A stretch of DNA of 64,000 nucleotides from Amycolatopsis sp. FDAARGOS 1241 (GTDB lineage Bacteria; Actinomycetota; Actinomycetes; Mycobacteriales; Pseudonocardiaceae): contig NZ_CP069526.1 of assembly GCF_016889705.1 (NCBI RefSeq), positions 5,084,001-5,148,000 on the forward strand. The letters run 5' to 3'. The notes beneath the pieces are model-generated. The model was not told the DNA's origin, ran no database searches, and was given only the letters and a program-made list of their open reading frames with translations. Below are positions 55,117 to 63,454 of the stretch, one piece after another. Position 1 is the first letter of the stretch. Each line of letters starts with the position of its first letter. Position numbers and translations under genes: made by a program.

Positions 55117-55817
55117 ATGACCAGCAGCGCAGAGTGTGCACAACGAACCGCTCCTCCTTGAGCCGCCGCGCAAGTGCCGCCGCCGCGTGCGGGTGAGCCC
55201 GCCACGACCGCGTTCGCCCCCACAGCCAGCGGCGTGCCCCTGGCGCTGGCGGGATTCGGATTCTCGCTGACGATTCTGTCGTTGGCCAATACGGGTGTCG
55301 TGGACCAGCGGACGGCCATGATGTTCGTTCCCGTCGCGATGGGCACCGGCGCGCTCGCCACGCTCGTCGGCGGGATCTGGGAGTTCCGCGGCAACACCTG
55401 TTCGGTGCGACGTTCTCTTCGGCGTATGCCTGCTTCCTGTTCACCACGGCGCTGATCGTGCAGTTCTACGCACTGATGATCACCGACACAGCGGGACCGG
55501 CGAACTTCGGCCGCATGTTCGGCGCTCACCTGATCGTGTGGGCGTTGTTCACCGCGATGCTGGCCGTGGAGGCGCGGGTGCTCAGCGCACCCGCGTTCAC
55601 CGCGTTCGTGTTACCGGTCGTCGTTTACGTGCTGCTGGGCCTCGCCAACCTCGCCGGATCCGGAGCCACCGCGACCGCGCTGACCGAGGCCGGTGGCCGG
55701 GTCGGCCTCGACTCCTTCGTCGCGTTCTACCAGTGCTCAGCCGTCGTCCTCAACGACATCAGCGGGCGGGGCCTGCTGCCGGTCTGGCCGGCCAGGCGGG
55801 CGACGGGCTCGGCCTGA
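55117..55817 (+). pseudogene. Acetate permease-like (GPR1/FUN34/YaaH) gene with two frame changes
   Basis: ATG 55117 has GGAGGG upstream but stops after 14 codons. The next frame supplies ASGVPLALAGFGFSLTILSL, ANTGVVDQRTAMMFVPVAMG, ALATLVGGIWEFRGNT. A change near 55400 gives LFGATFSSAYACFLFTTALI, FGAHLIVWALFTAMLAVEAR and the end GRGLLPVWPARRATGSA. The six-helix SatP-type pattern, including the GxWEFxxGNTFG and SxxxFWLS-like motifs, is recognisable. The intact protein would import acetate, which fits the acs gene 1.4 kb downstream. Confidence 0.65.
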
Positions 55818-55973
55818 GTGGATCGCGAGCGGTGGTGGAGGTCTGCGGGCTGGTGCCGAGCGCCGCCCGGGATGTCCCCCGGAACCTCCGTCATGCCCGC
55901 CGCAAACCAGCCGGATGTGCCTGGCCGGCAGTGATCAGTGACCGGTCGTTGGATCGTTGCGCTCGGCCCACTG
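55818..55973. other. Intergenic with dispersed motif copy 3
   Basis: It contains TGCCTGGCCGGCAGTGATCA (starts 55918), the third copy of the motif at 10844 and 15098. Otherwise nothing. Confidence 0.35.
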
Positions 55974-56096
55974 GCCGGCGCCGCGCTGAGGCTTGGCGTG
56001 TTGCGCTGCTTCTCCGGCTGCCCACACTGCCGCAGCGGTCGCGGTCTCCGAGCCGTCCACGGCCACGACGGCGGGCGACTTTCCCGGTGCGGTCAC
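55974..56096 (-). pseudogene. Universal stress protein N-terminal scrap
   Basis: The minus frame SPAVVAVDGSETATAAAVWA AGEAAQHA resembles the first strand and helix of UspA-type proteins (VVVGVDGSxxAxxAVRWAAxEAA). It is cut off after 40 residues. No ATP-binding GxxGxxG tail is found. Low complexity makes this tentative. Confidence 0.35.
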
Positions 56097-56838
56097 GACG
56101 TGCCCTCCGCTCCCACGTGCGACGCACGGACGTAGGACCGCCCGGACCCGCGCCGCAGCGGCCATCCGTCCCGCGGCCCGGGAGCAACGTCAGCCCTGAG
56201 TCGCGAGCCAGTCCCAGTAGCCGCTCACAGCCGTCGGCAGCGTCGGGAAATCCACTTCTCCCCCACGTTCCCTGCCAACCCGCGGATTCGAGGTCGTCGG
56301 CCGGTACCACTTGCTCAGCGGCCGGCTCGGCCCCAGCACCAGCCGCTCTCGTGAGTTCCCCAACCCGAACTTTCGGTTTTTGGGCAGGCGGCTGAAACTC
56401 TTGTCCCGTTCGTTATGAGCGAGCGCTTCGCCACACCCTCGGTCTCGATTTCCGGGCACCACCGGTCGCCCTGGTGCTGTGTTGACCTGAGGTCATGGCG
56501 CACGACGCCGAAATGACCGGTGCCGGCCGGGTTATGTGACCCGCCGAACCCTCGCGCGTCAACAAAGCCTGTTCGACTGGGTTTGGAAGACGGTGAGCAT
56601 GGTGAAGGCGGTCACCGACGGCTACGATGAAGGCTCTCCCAGCGCCTGGGAGGCCGAACGGTATGAGGACGGTCACGGCAGGCGCGCACAGAGCAGCGCT
56701 GCCGTTCAGAACGGGCGCGGCACACGTGGTCGGGTGTGCCGCGGCGAGGACGCCTCTGCCCGCAACGGCAGGCCACCGGTTCGTGCTCCCAGCCGATCCT
56801 CACGCATCGTGGCCGCCGCGCCGGGAGGTTGGGCGGCG
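56097..56838. other. No recognised gene
   Basis: Several minus-strand frames end near 56190-56200 (for example SGYWDWLATQG) and may be scraps of lost genes; none has a start or a family. A plus frame running into the next gene is open from 56536 but is not coding in character before about 56820. Confidence 0.3.
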
Positions 56839-57132
56839 ATGGTGATGACCCAGCAGTATCTCGCCGGAGAACTGTCGGTGTTGCTGGCCGAGATGCAGGC
56901 CACGGTCAGCGACCCAGCCGCGGCGTGCGCAGCGGTGCGGCTGCGCGGTGAGGTCGAGACGCGGCCGGTGGCCGCGTTGGCCGCGGTCGCCTTGCGGGCG
57001 TTGGATCTGATCAATGCCGCGTGTTGGGAGTCGGTGGCCTGTGGCGATACGGCGGCGTTTGACCGCCAAGCCGTGGTCGCGGGCGAGTTGTACGACTTCG
57101 GTGTTTGTGCCGGCCTGCTTGCCGAGCGATAG
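56839..57132 (+). CDS. Small helical protein preceding acs
   Basis: 97 residues from ATG 56839 (ATG 56845 is also possible): TQQYLAGELSVLLAEMQATV, AAVRLRGEVETRPVAALAAV, LRALDLINAACWESVACGDT, AAFDRQAVVAGELYDFGVCA GLL. I have seen this pattern as a conserved hypothetical in actinobacteria. It is soluble and all-helical. It ends 57 bases before acs in the same direction, so the two may be cotranscribed. Confidence 0.6.
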   Translation: MVMTQQYLAGELSVLLAEMQATVSDPAAACAAVRLRGEVETRPVAALAAVALRALDLINAACWESVACGDTAAFDRQAVVAGELYDFGVCAGLLAER

Positions 57133-57189
57133 CGCTCCGGTCACGGTCCCGTTTTTTTGGGGGGCATCAGGGCAGCGGAGGTTTCAGCC

Positions 57190-59316
57190 ATGACAACCGC
57201 ACACAACTCCAAGGTTGACGCGCAGGTTTCCGAGGCGCAGATCGCGGTCCACTGGCGTGAGGAGGAGTACGTCGCTCCGCCGGTCAGCTTCATCGGCCAG
57301 GCCAACGCCGCCGATCCGGCGATCCTGGACCGCTTCGCCGAGGAGCGTTTTCCTGACTGCTTCAAGGAATACGCCGACCTGCTGTCGTGGGATGCCTACT
57401 GGCACACCACGCTGGACACGTCCAAACCACCGTTTTGGAAGTGGTTCGTCGGTGGCCGGCTGAACGCCTGCGTCAACTGCGTGGATCGGCACCTGGCAAC
57501 CCATGCCAACAAGGCGGCGTTCATCTGGGTGCCCGAGCCGGAGGCCGAAGCAACGCTGGCGATCACCTACCGGGAGTTGTACCGGCGGGTGAACGAGTTT
57601 GCCGCGCTGTTGCGTGACTGGGGCGGTGTCCAGACCGGGGACCGGGTGACGTTCCACCTGCCGATGGTGCCCGAACTACCCGTGGCGATGCTGGCCTGCG
57701 CGCGGCTGGGTGTGATCCACTCCGAGGTGTTCGGCGGCTTCTCTGGCGCGGCGTGCGGTGGTCGGGTCGCGGACTCGGGCAGCACGATTCTGGTGACGAT
57801 GGACGGCTACTACCGCAACGGGGAATTGATCGACCACAAGGTCAAGGCCGACCAGGCCGTGGCGACTGCCGCCGAGCTGGGTCACGCGATCGACAAGGTC
57901 CTGGTGTTCCGGCGCCGATCCGGCCAGTACGCTTCCGGCTCGCCGATGGTCGAGGGCCGGGACTTCTTCGTCGATGACCTGCTGCCGACCTACCGCGATG
58001 TCGTGGTGGAGCCGGTGTCCATGCCCGCAGAGGCACCGCTGTTCTTGATGTACACCTCGGGCACGACGGGACAACCGAAGGGCTGCCAGCACTCCACTGG
58101 CGGCTATCTGTCCTATGTGGCGGGTACCTCGAAGTACTACCAGGACATTCATCCGACCGACACCTATTGGTGCTGCGCGGATATCGGCTGGATCACCGGG
58201 CACTCCTACATCGTGTACGGGCCGCTGTCGCTGGGCACCACGAGCGTGCTGTACGAGGGTGTACCCGCCTATCCCGATGCCGGTCGGGTGTGGCGGATCT
58301 GCCAGCGGCTCGGGGTGAACATCTTCCACACCGCGCCGACCACGATTCGGATGCTGCGCAAGCTCGGCCCGGACGAGCCGGCCAAGTACGACTACCACCT
58401 CAAGCACATGACCACGGTCGGGGAACCGATCGAGCCGGAGGTGTGGCGCTGGTACCACGACGTGGCCGGCAAGGGCGAGGCGGCAATCGTGGACACCTGG
58501 TGGCAGACCGAGAACGGCGGGTTCCTGGGCAGCACGCTGCCGGCGTTGCAGCCGATGAAACCGGGCAGTTGCGGCCCGGGCGTGCTGGGCATCTACCCGG
58601 TGATTTACGACGAGGATGGGCAGGTCGTCGAGGCAGGTAGCGGGAAGGCGGGCAACATCTGCATCCGCAACCCGTGGCCGGGGATCTTCCAGACCATCTG
58701 GGGCCAGCCGGACCGGTTCGTGCATATCTACTACGAGAAGTACAACAAGCACAAGGACAGCACCGACTGGCACGACTGGCCGTACTTCGCTGGAGACGGC
58801 GCGGTCCAGGCAGCCGACGGATACTTCCGCATCCTCGGCCGAGTCGACGACGTGATCAACGTGGCCGGCCACCGGCTGGGCACCAAAGAGCTGGAATCGG
58901 CCTGCCTGACCGTGGATGAGGTCGCCGAGGCGGCAGCCGTGCCGGTGATCGACGAGGTGCGGGGCCGGGCGGTGGAGATGTATGTCTCGCTGAAGCCGGG
59001 CCTGACGGCGAGCAAGGACGTCGAGGACAAAGTGGCCGCCGCGATCGACACCGAGATCGGCAAGATCGCACGGCCGAAGCACGTGTGGATTGTGTCCGAT
59101 ATGCCCAAGACCCGGTCGGGGAAGATCATGCGGCGGGTGATTGCCGGGATCTCGAACTTCGCCGATGTCGGGGACGTGTCGACGCTCGCCAACCCGGAGG
59201 TCGTGGCCGACATCCGGCACCACATCCAAGCAGAGAAACTCGCTCACGGCGAGGCCCCTCGTCAGCTCACGCCGGCAGAGGCCGAGGAGATCCGGTCCTT
59301 CGGGCACGCTGAGTGA
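57190..59316 (+). CDS. acs: Acetyl-CoA synthetase-like AMP-forming ligase
   Basis: A 708-residue ANL-superfamily enzyme that activates acetate (or another short acyl acid) to acyl-CoA. The N-terminal ACS domain reads YWHTTLDTSKPPFWKWFVGG and LNACVNCVDRHL. The AMP-binding core has LFLMYTSGTTGQPKGCQHST, WCCADIGWITGHSYIVYGPL, DTWWQTENGGFLGS and GRVDDVINVAGHRLGTKELE. The C-terminal acetylatable Lys lies in MPKTRSGKIMRRVI. ATG 57190 has GGAGG upstream. WWQTENGG (instead of WWQTETG) and the length suggest a variant subfamily, so propionate or another substrate is possible. The disrupted permease upstream suggests acetate scavenging was once linked. Confidence 0.9.
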   Translation: MTTAHNSKVDAQVSEAQIAVHWREEEYVAPPVSFIGQANAADPAILDRFAEERFPDCFKEYADLLSWDAYWHTTLDTSKPPFWKWFVGGRLNACVNCVDRHLATHANKAAFIWVPEPEAEATLAITYRELYRRVNEFAALLRDWGGVQTGDRVTFHLPMVPELPVAMLACARLGVIHSEVFGGFSGAACGGRVADSGSTILVTMDGYYRNGELIDHKVKADQAVATAAELGHAIDKVLVFRRRSGQYASGSPMVEGRDFFVDDLLPTYRDVVVEPVSMPAEAPLFLMYTSGTTGQPKGCQHSTGGYLSYVAGTSKYYQDIHPTDTYWCCADIGWITGHSYIVYGPLSLGTTSVLYEGVPAYPDAGRVWRICQRLGVNIFHTAPTTIRMLRKLGPDEPAKYDYHLKHMTTVGEPIEPEVWRWYHDVAGKGEAAIVDTWWQTENGGFLGSTLPALQPMKPGSCGPGVLGIYPVIYDEDGQVVEAGSGKAGNICIRNPWPGIFQTIWGQPDRFVHIYYEKYNKHKDSTDWHDWPYFAGDGAVQAADGYFRILGRVDDVINVAGHRLGTKELESACLTVDEVAEAAAVPVIDEVRGRAVEMYVSLKPGLTASKDVEDKVAAAIDTEIGKIARPKHVWIVSDMPKTRSGKIMRRVIAGISNFADVGDVSTLANPEVVADIRHHIQAEKLAHGEAPRQLTPAEAEEIRSFGHAE

Positions 59317-59958
59317 CCACCCCGACCCGGCCGGCGAGCACGCCTACACACCTTCAGCGATGGCCCGGGTGTTGGTCTGGGCGATCGACGTCTAACCAGT
59401 CCATCGCTCAGGTGAACCGCTCGCCCAGCTCGAGCCGGCAGAAGTCGGCGGCCGCGCGGGCGTGCTCGCCGCGCAATCCGAGCAGCCGGCGAAGGCGGGC
59501 ATGCTGATCGGCGTAGCGGGTCTCCAGCCCAGCTCGATCGATCACGTTCGCCGGAGTCGACTCGGCGGAACGGGGCGGTCGCCTGGGTTCGTGAGGTGAG
59601 GTCGAGGTCGACGGTGAGTTCCCGCAGTCCACGGCCTGCGGCCCAGCGCGCGAGCGTGGCGCGCAGTGCGGTGGCGTACTCGTGCTCGCGGCTGCTGCAG
59701 ACGTAGGAGGGGATCAGTGCTGTCGGCCAGGTTGCTGTACGAGGGCATCGCTGCCGCTCCTTGGACCGTTGACGCTCGTCGCGATCGTGTCTCGCGCACC
59801 TGTGCGCGAACGCGATTATGCGGCGCCCGGCCACGCCGGGCGGACGTTGCTCCGCGGCGGCGAGGCGTCCCGGGCGCTGTCGAAGACGCTGAACTGCGGT
59901 TCGAGGCCGACCATCGGCAGTATGCGCCGAACGTGGGATCGAGCGACCAGCCGCAAAC
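59317..59958. other. No recognised intact gene
   Basis: A minus-frame remnant between 59408 and 59750 (HEYATALRATLARWAAGRGL, RELTVDLDLTS; then, shifted, DQHARLRRLLGLRGEHARAA) looks coding but is broken and unassigned. Confidence 0.3.
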
Positions 59959-60278
59959 GCGGCAATCGGCGGGCTGGTGGTGTGCGCGCTCTTCGGCGTC
60001 CCCGCCGGACCGCTGTCCACCCTGCTGCACGCCGCGACCGACCTGCCCACGAGGACGCCATGACCAAATCCACCGTCTGCCCCGTCGCTCCGGCGGACCT
60101 GCCGCAGCACGCCAAATTGCTGGCAAATGGATACCGGGTCGCGCTCGTCGCCGAGTACGACGACGGCGAGGCGCTGCGGGCGGTCTACCTGTTCTCCGCC
60201 GCGGCGCCCGACCGGCGCATGGAGCTGCACGTCCCGCTGCCCAAGGCCGACCCGCAGGTGCCAACCCTCGCACGCTGA
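59959..60278 (+). pseudogene. Hydrogenase-4/complex I-like operon scrap (membrane subunit end plus NuoC/HyfG-like start)
   Basis: A plus frame ends AAIGGLVVCALFGVPAGPLS, TLLHAATDLPTRTP at TGA 60061-60063, like the last helix of a proton-conducting HyfB/F-type subunit. Its stop overlaps an ATG (60060) that opens HAKLLANGYRVALVAEYDDG, EALRAVYLFSAAAPDRRMEL and PLPKADPQVPTLA, then stops at 60278. This is the first third of the HyfG/NuoC-type subunit. LNRVEVVDPSFFDW in another frame may be a residue of the continuation. No other hydrogenase genes remain. Confidence 0.5.
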
Positions 60279-60701
60279 ATCGGGTCGAAGTCGTCGACCC
60301 CAGCTTCTTCGACTGGCCGCCCTACCCGTCGCCCTGACCCGACACCATCGTCCCCGGCTTCCCCTCACCGACAAAAGCTTCAACCTCTCCTACGCCGGCA
60401 ACGACCTGTGCCCAACACACTCTCGCTCACCGAGGTGCACCGGGCGATCTTGCCGACGCTGTGCGATCCGCTGCGCGCCCAGACCGTGCGACACGACACG
60501 AAGCCCGCGCCCCGGCCGGCACACCGGACGACCTGACCCGCCGCAGTGACGAGACGGCTCCCCAGGCGCTCACACTCCATTCGTAGGCAACGTTCACACT
60601 CCGCCACCGACGGTCATGCCCGCCGGCGGCCCGAATCGGCAGGCGGGCCCCGGCCCGGCGACCCAGGATCTCGACTGCCGGACCAAGGCGTGGTCTTGAG
60701 G
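60279..60701. other. No recognised gene
   Basis: About 420 bases after the scrap. A plus frame near 60410 (LSLTEVHRAILPTLCDPLRA) could be another remnant. No motif is recognised. Confidence 0.3.
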
Positions 60702-61214
60702 TCAGCCCGCCGGGTTCGGCGGCGGCCCGAGGATCTCGACGTGGTGGCGCGCGGAGGCGTGGCCGATGGCGGCCGGGTCCAGCCGCGTCGCGTCCAGCTC
60801 CCCGACGCCGGGCAGGCGGTGCGCCCGGGCGGGTTCGCCGGCCTCGGCCAGAAAGTGTTCGAATCCACCGGGTGTGGTGATCTGCAACGCGCGCAGTGGC
60901 TCGTCCGGCCCCACCACGAACGTGTGCGCCAAGCCGACCGGAAGCATCACGAAGTCGCCGGGGCCGGCGGCTAAGTCCTCGCCGTCGCAGCGAAAACGGG
61001 CGGTGCCCGACAGGACGTAGAACATCTCGTCCTCGACGTGGTGGCGATGCAACGGCGGCGCGAACCCCGCCGGGTTGACGAACTCCGCGACGGTGAGTCG
61101 CCCCCTGGTATCGGCGCCACCGCACTTGACCGTGGCGAGGCTGCCGAGGAACCACCAGGACTGCCCGTCGGTGGGACCGAGCACATAAGGACGGGTCGGC
61201 GTGATCGGGGACAT
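60702..61214 (-). CDS. Cupin-domain protein
   Basis: 170 residues, single cupin barrel. The two metal-binding motifs are PPLHRHHVEDEMFYVLSGTA (HxHxxE) and GDFVMLPVGLAHTFVVG (H). ATG 61214 has GGAG upstream; GTG 61220 in frame would add two residues. It is divergent from a TetR gene 57 bases away, so it is the likely target of that repressor. Small cupins of this type bind metal and act as dioxygenases, quercetinase-like enzymes or sensors. Confidence 0.85.
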   Translation of the reverse strand: MSPITPTRPYVLGPTDGQSWWFLGSLATVKCGGADTRGRLTVAEFVNPAGFAPPLHRHHVEDEMFYVLSGTARFRCDGEDLAAGPGDFVMLPVGLAHTFVVGPDEPLRALQITTPGGFEHFLAEAGEPARAHRLPGVGELDATRLDPAAIGHASARHHVEILGPPPNPAG

Positions 61215-61229
61215 GACCACTCCATTCGA

Positions 61230-61242
61230 TAGACATCGTCTA
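61230..61242. promoter_or_regulatory. Candidate TetR operator
   Basis: TAGAC-ATC-GTCTA is a perfect 13-base inverted repeat in the 56-base gap between the divergent cupin and TetR starts. It is a plausible binding site for the TetR product. Confidence 0.5.
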
Positions 61243-61270
61243 ATGAACAGAATGTTAGTATTGCCGAATC

Positions 61271-61936
61271 ATGGACGATGTCAAGGACAGCCCCGCCGAG
61301 GGCCCCCGGCGGCGGTACCACTCACCGCTGCGACAGGAGAACGCCCGGCAGACCCGGCAGGCGGTCATCGCCGCGGCCCGCGAACTGTTCACAGCCCACG
61401 GCTACGCGGCCACGTCGCTCAACGACATCGCCACCGCGGCGAATGTGGCCCGCCCGACCGCGTTCGCCGCCTTCGGATCCAAGCCGGCGCTGCTGCACCA
61501 GGTCCTCGACCAGACACTCGCCGGAGACGACGAGCCCGTGCCGGTCGCCCAGCGGCCCTGGTTTCGCCCGGTGTGGGACGCCGCGACCCCGGCAGACGTG
61601 CTGGACGCCTACGCGGACGTTTGTGCGCTGATCAACGCACGGGCAGCACGAATCGTGGAAGTCGTTCGCCGCGCAGCAGACCAGACGGCCGAAATCGCCG
61701 AGCTATGGGACACGGTGCAGAACAACCGGCGAGCGGGTGCCCGCATGGTCGTCGAACACGCCGCCGCAACCGGTCCGCTGGCTCCCGGCCTCGACATCGA
61801 GCGCGCGACCGACATCCTGTGGATCTTCAACGACCCCGCCCACTACGACGCACTAGTGATCCACCAGCGATGGTCCAAAAAGGACTACCAGGCCTGGCTG
61901 TCCGGTCAGGCCCGGCACGCTCTGCTGGGGCACTGA
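61271..61936 (+). CDS. TetR-family transcriptional regulator
   Basis: 221 residues. The N-terminal HTH reads RQTRQAVIAAARELFTAHGY, AATSLNDIATAANVARPTAF and AAFGSKPALLHQVLDQTLAG, as in the TetR family. The ligand-binding half is helical (ARIVEVVRRAADQTAEIAEL, IERATDILWIFNDPAHYDAL). ATG 61271 is preceded by a weak site. Divergent from the cupin gene; probably autorepressing through the palindrome at 61230. Confidence 0.9.
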   Translation: MDDVKDSPAEGPRRRYHSPLRQENARQTRQAVIAAARELFTAHGYAATSLNDIATAANVARPTAFAAFGSKPALLHQVLDQTLAGDDEPVPVAQRPWFRPVWDAATPADVLDAYADVCALINARAARIVEVVRRAADQTAEIAELWDTVQNNRRAGARMVVEHAAATGPLAPGLDIERATDILWIFNDPAHYDALVIHQRWSKKDYQAWLSGQARHALLGH

Positions 61937-62009
61937 CCACAGCCTGACTTCGCAGCACCTACGGCGGTTCGGTGGGCGCCAACCGCAAGGCACGCGGCGC
62001 GGCCGGCAG

Positions 62010-62565
62010 CCCGGCAACCCCGCCCGGCAGGTCCTGCCACATGAGCACAACCGGTTCCAGCCCAGCGGAAGCGAACCGGGATCGGACGTCTTCCCGTTCG
62101 TGCTCACCACCTACCGGCTCACCGAGCACCCCACCGCGGGCTGGATGAGCCGCTGGCAGCCCTACCTCGCCGAGCTCCAACCCGAACTCTTCTGCGAAGT
62201 CGGCCCCGAGCTCGCCCGCGAACGCGGCCTCGAGCACCTTGGCCGGGCCACCATCGTCACGGCGCGGGGCGCGATCGAGGCCCGGGTACTGGTCACCGAC
62301 CGGTTCACCCCGCTGCGGGTACAGGGCCGAACGCCGCACCAGGTCGGCTTGCCGTATCACTGGGGTACGAACGGGATCAGTATCGGCGACGCGGTCAACG
62401 ACCTGATGTCGATCAGCCTCGACCCGAACAGCCATGTCCAGGAAACGAAGGCGTCGGCGTGATGTCAGGCCGGGCCGTCGGCCCCGTGGCACCGACCGAA
62501 CCACTCTGGTCGCCGACTATCAGCGGCGAGCGGGCATCACCGCGCAGCCGGGGACGGAGGTGTGA
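62010..62565 (+). pseudogene. fdnG: Formate dehydrogenase alpha subunit, C-terminal fragment
   Basis: Without a start, the frame reads EHNRFQPSGSEPGSDVFPFV, LTTYRLTEHPTAGWMSRWQP, AELQPELFCEVGPELARERG, TIVTARGAIEARVLVTDRFT, VQGRTPHQVGLPYHWGTNGI, NDLMSISLDPNSHVQETKAS. This is the molybdopterin-dinucleotide-binding end of FdnG-type formate dehydrogenase. It then stops early at TGA 62460. In the next frame the family tail resumes (DVRPGRRPRGTDRTTLVADY, QRRAGITAQPGTEV) and ends at TGA 62563-62565, one base before the fdnH ATG. So there is one frame change, and the N-terminal 80% including the active site is deleted. Confidence 0.75.
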
Positions 62566-62566
62566 G

Positions 62567-63454
62567 ATGGCCATGACCGACCCCGCCACAGCCACCGGCT
62601 ACCGCGACCACCCGCCGCGGACGGGGTTCTTCACCGACACCAGCGTGTGCATCGGCTGCAAGGCGTGCGAAGTCGCGTGCAAGGAACGGAACGCCATCCC
62701 CGAAGACGGCATCGCCCTGACTGACATGCCGTACGACAACACCGCCGGGCTCGGCGCCGGCACCTGGCGCCACGTCGCGTTCATCGACCTCGACGTGCTG
62801 GCCATGGCCGAACACGGCACGGCCACCGACCCCACCGCCGCCGCCACGACGCCGACCACACCGGGCAGCGGCTCCGACTTCCGCAGGCTGATGGCTTCCG
62901 ACGTCGGCAAGCACTGCAGCGAAGCCGCGTGCCTCGACGTCTGCCCCACCGGCTCGCTGTTCCGCACCGAGTTCGGCACCGTCGCGGTGCAGGAAGACAT
63001 CTGCAACGGCTGCGGCTACTTCGTCCTGGCCTGTCCCTCCGGCGTCATCGACCAGCGCAAGGAGGAAGGCCGCGCCTGGAAGTGCACCCTGTGCTACGAC
63101 CGGCTGGGGCAGGGCCAGGAACCTGCGTGCGCGAAGGCGTGCCCAACCGACTCCGTCCAGTTCGGCCCGCTCGACGAATTGCGCGAGCGTGCCCGCGGCC
63201 GCGTCGAGTAGTTGCAGAGCCGCGGGCTGACCGACGCGCGCCTCTACGGCGAAGACCCCGGCGACTGTGTCGGCGGTGACGGCGCGTCCTTCCTGCTCCT
63301 GGACGAACCCGAGGTCTACGGCCTGCCGCCCGACCCCCAGGTCACCACCCGCGACCTGACCACCATGTGGCGGCACGTCGGCACCGCGGCCGCCGCCCTC
63401 GCGGGCAGCGCACTGGCCGCGTCCCTCGGCTCGGTACTCGGAAGGCGGACATGA
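62567..63454 (+). pseudogene. fdnH: Formate dehydrogenase beta subunit, split by an in-frame TAG
   Basis: ATG 62567 follows GGAGGT. All four Fe-S motifs are present: CIGCKACEVACKERN, CSEAACLDVCPTGS, CNGCGYFVLACP, CTLCYDRLGQGQEPACAKAC. TAG at 63209-63211 ends the frame after 214 residues. The same frame continues without a break as LQSRGLTDARLYGEDPGD and ends with TTMWRHVGTAAAALAGSALA ASL. That is the expected C-terminus, including the single membrane anchor. CAG to TAG is a simple mutation. It ends ATGA over the next gene. Confidence 0.8.

Noticed and set aside
57676..59307. 543-codon minus-strand frame across acs
   Set aside because: A His/Asp/Arg-rich shadow of a convincing acetyl-CoA synthetase gene.
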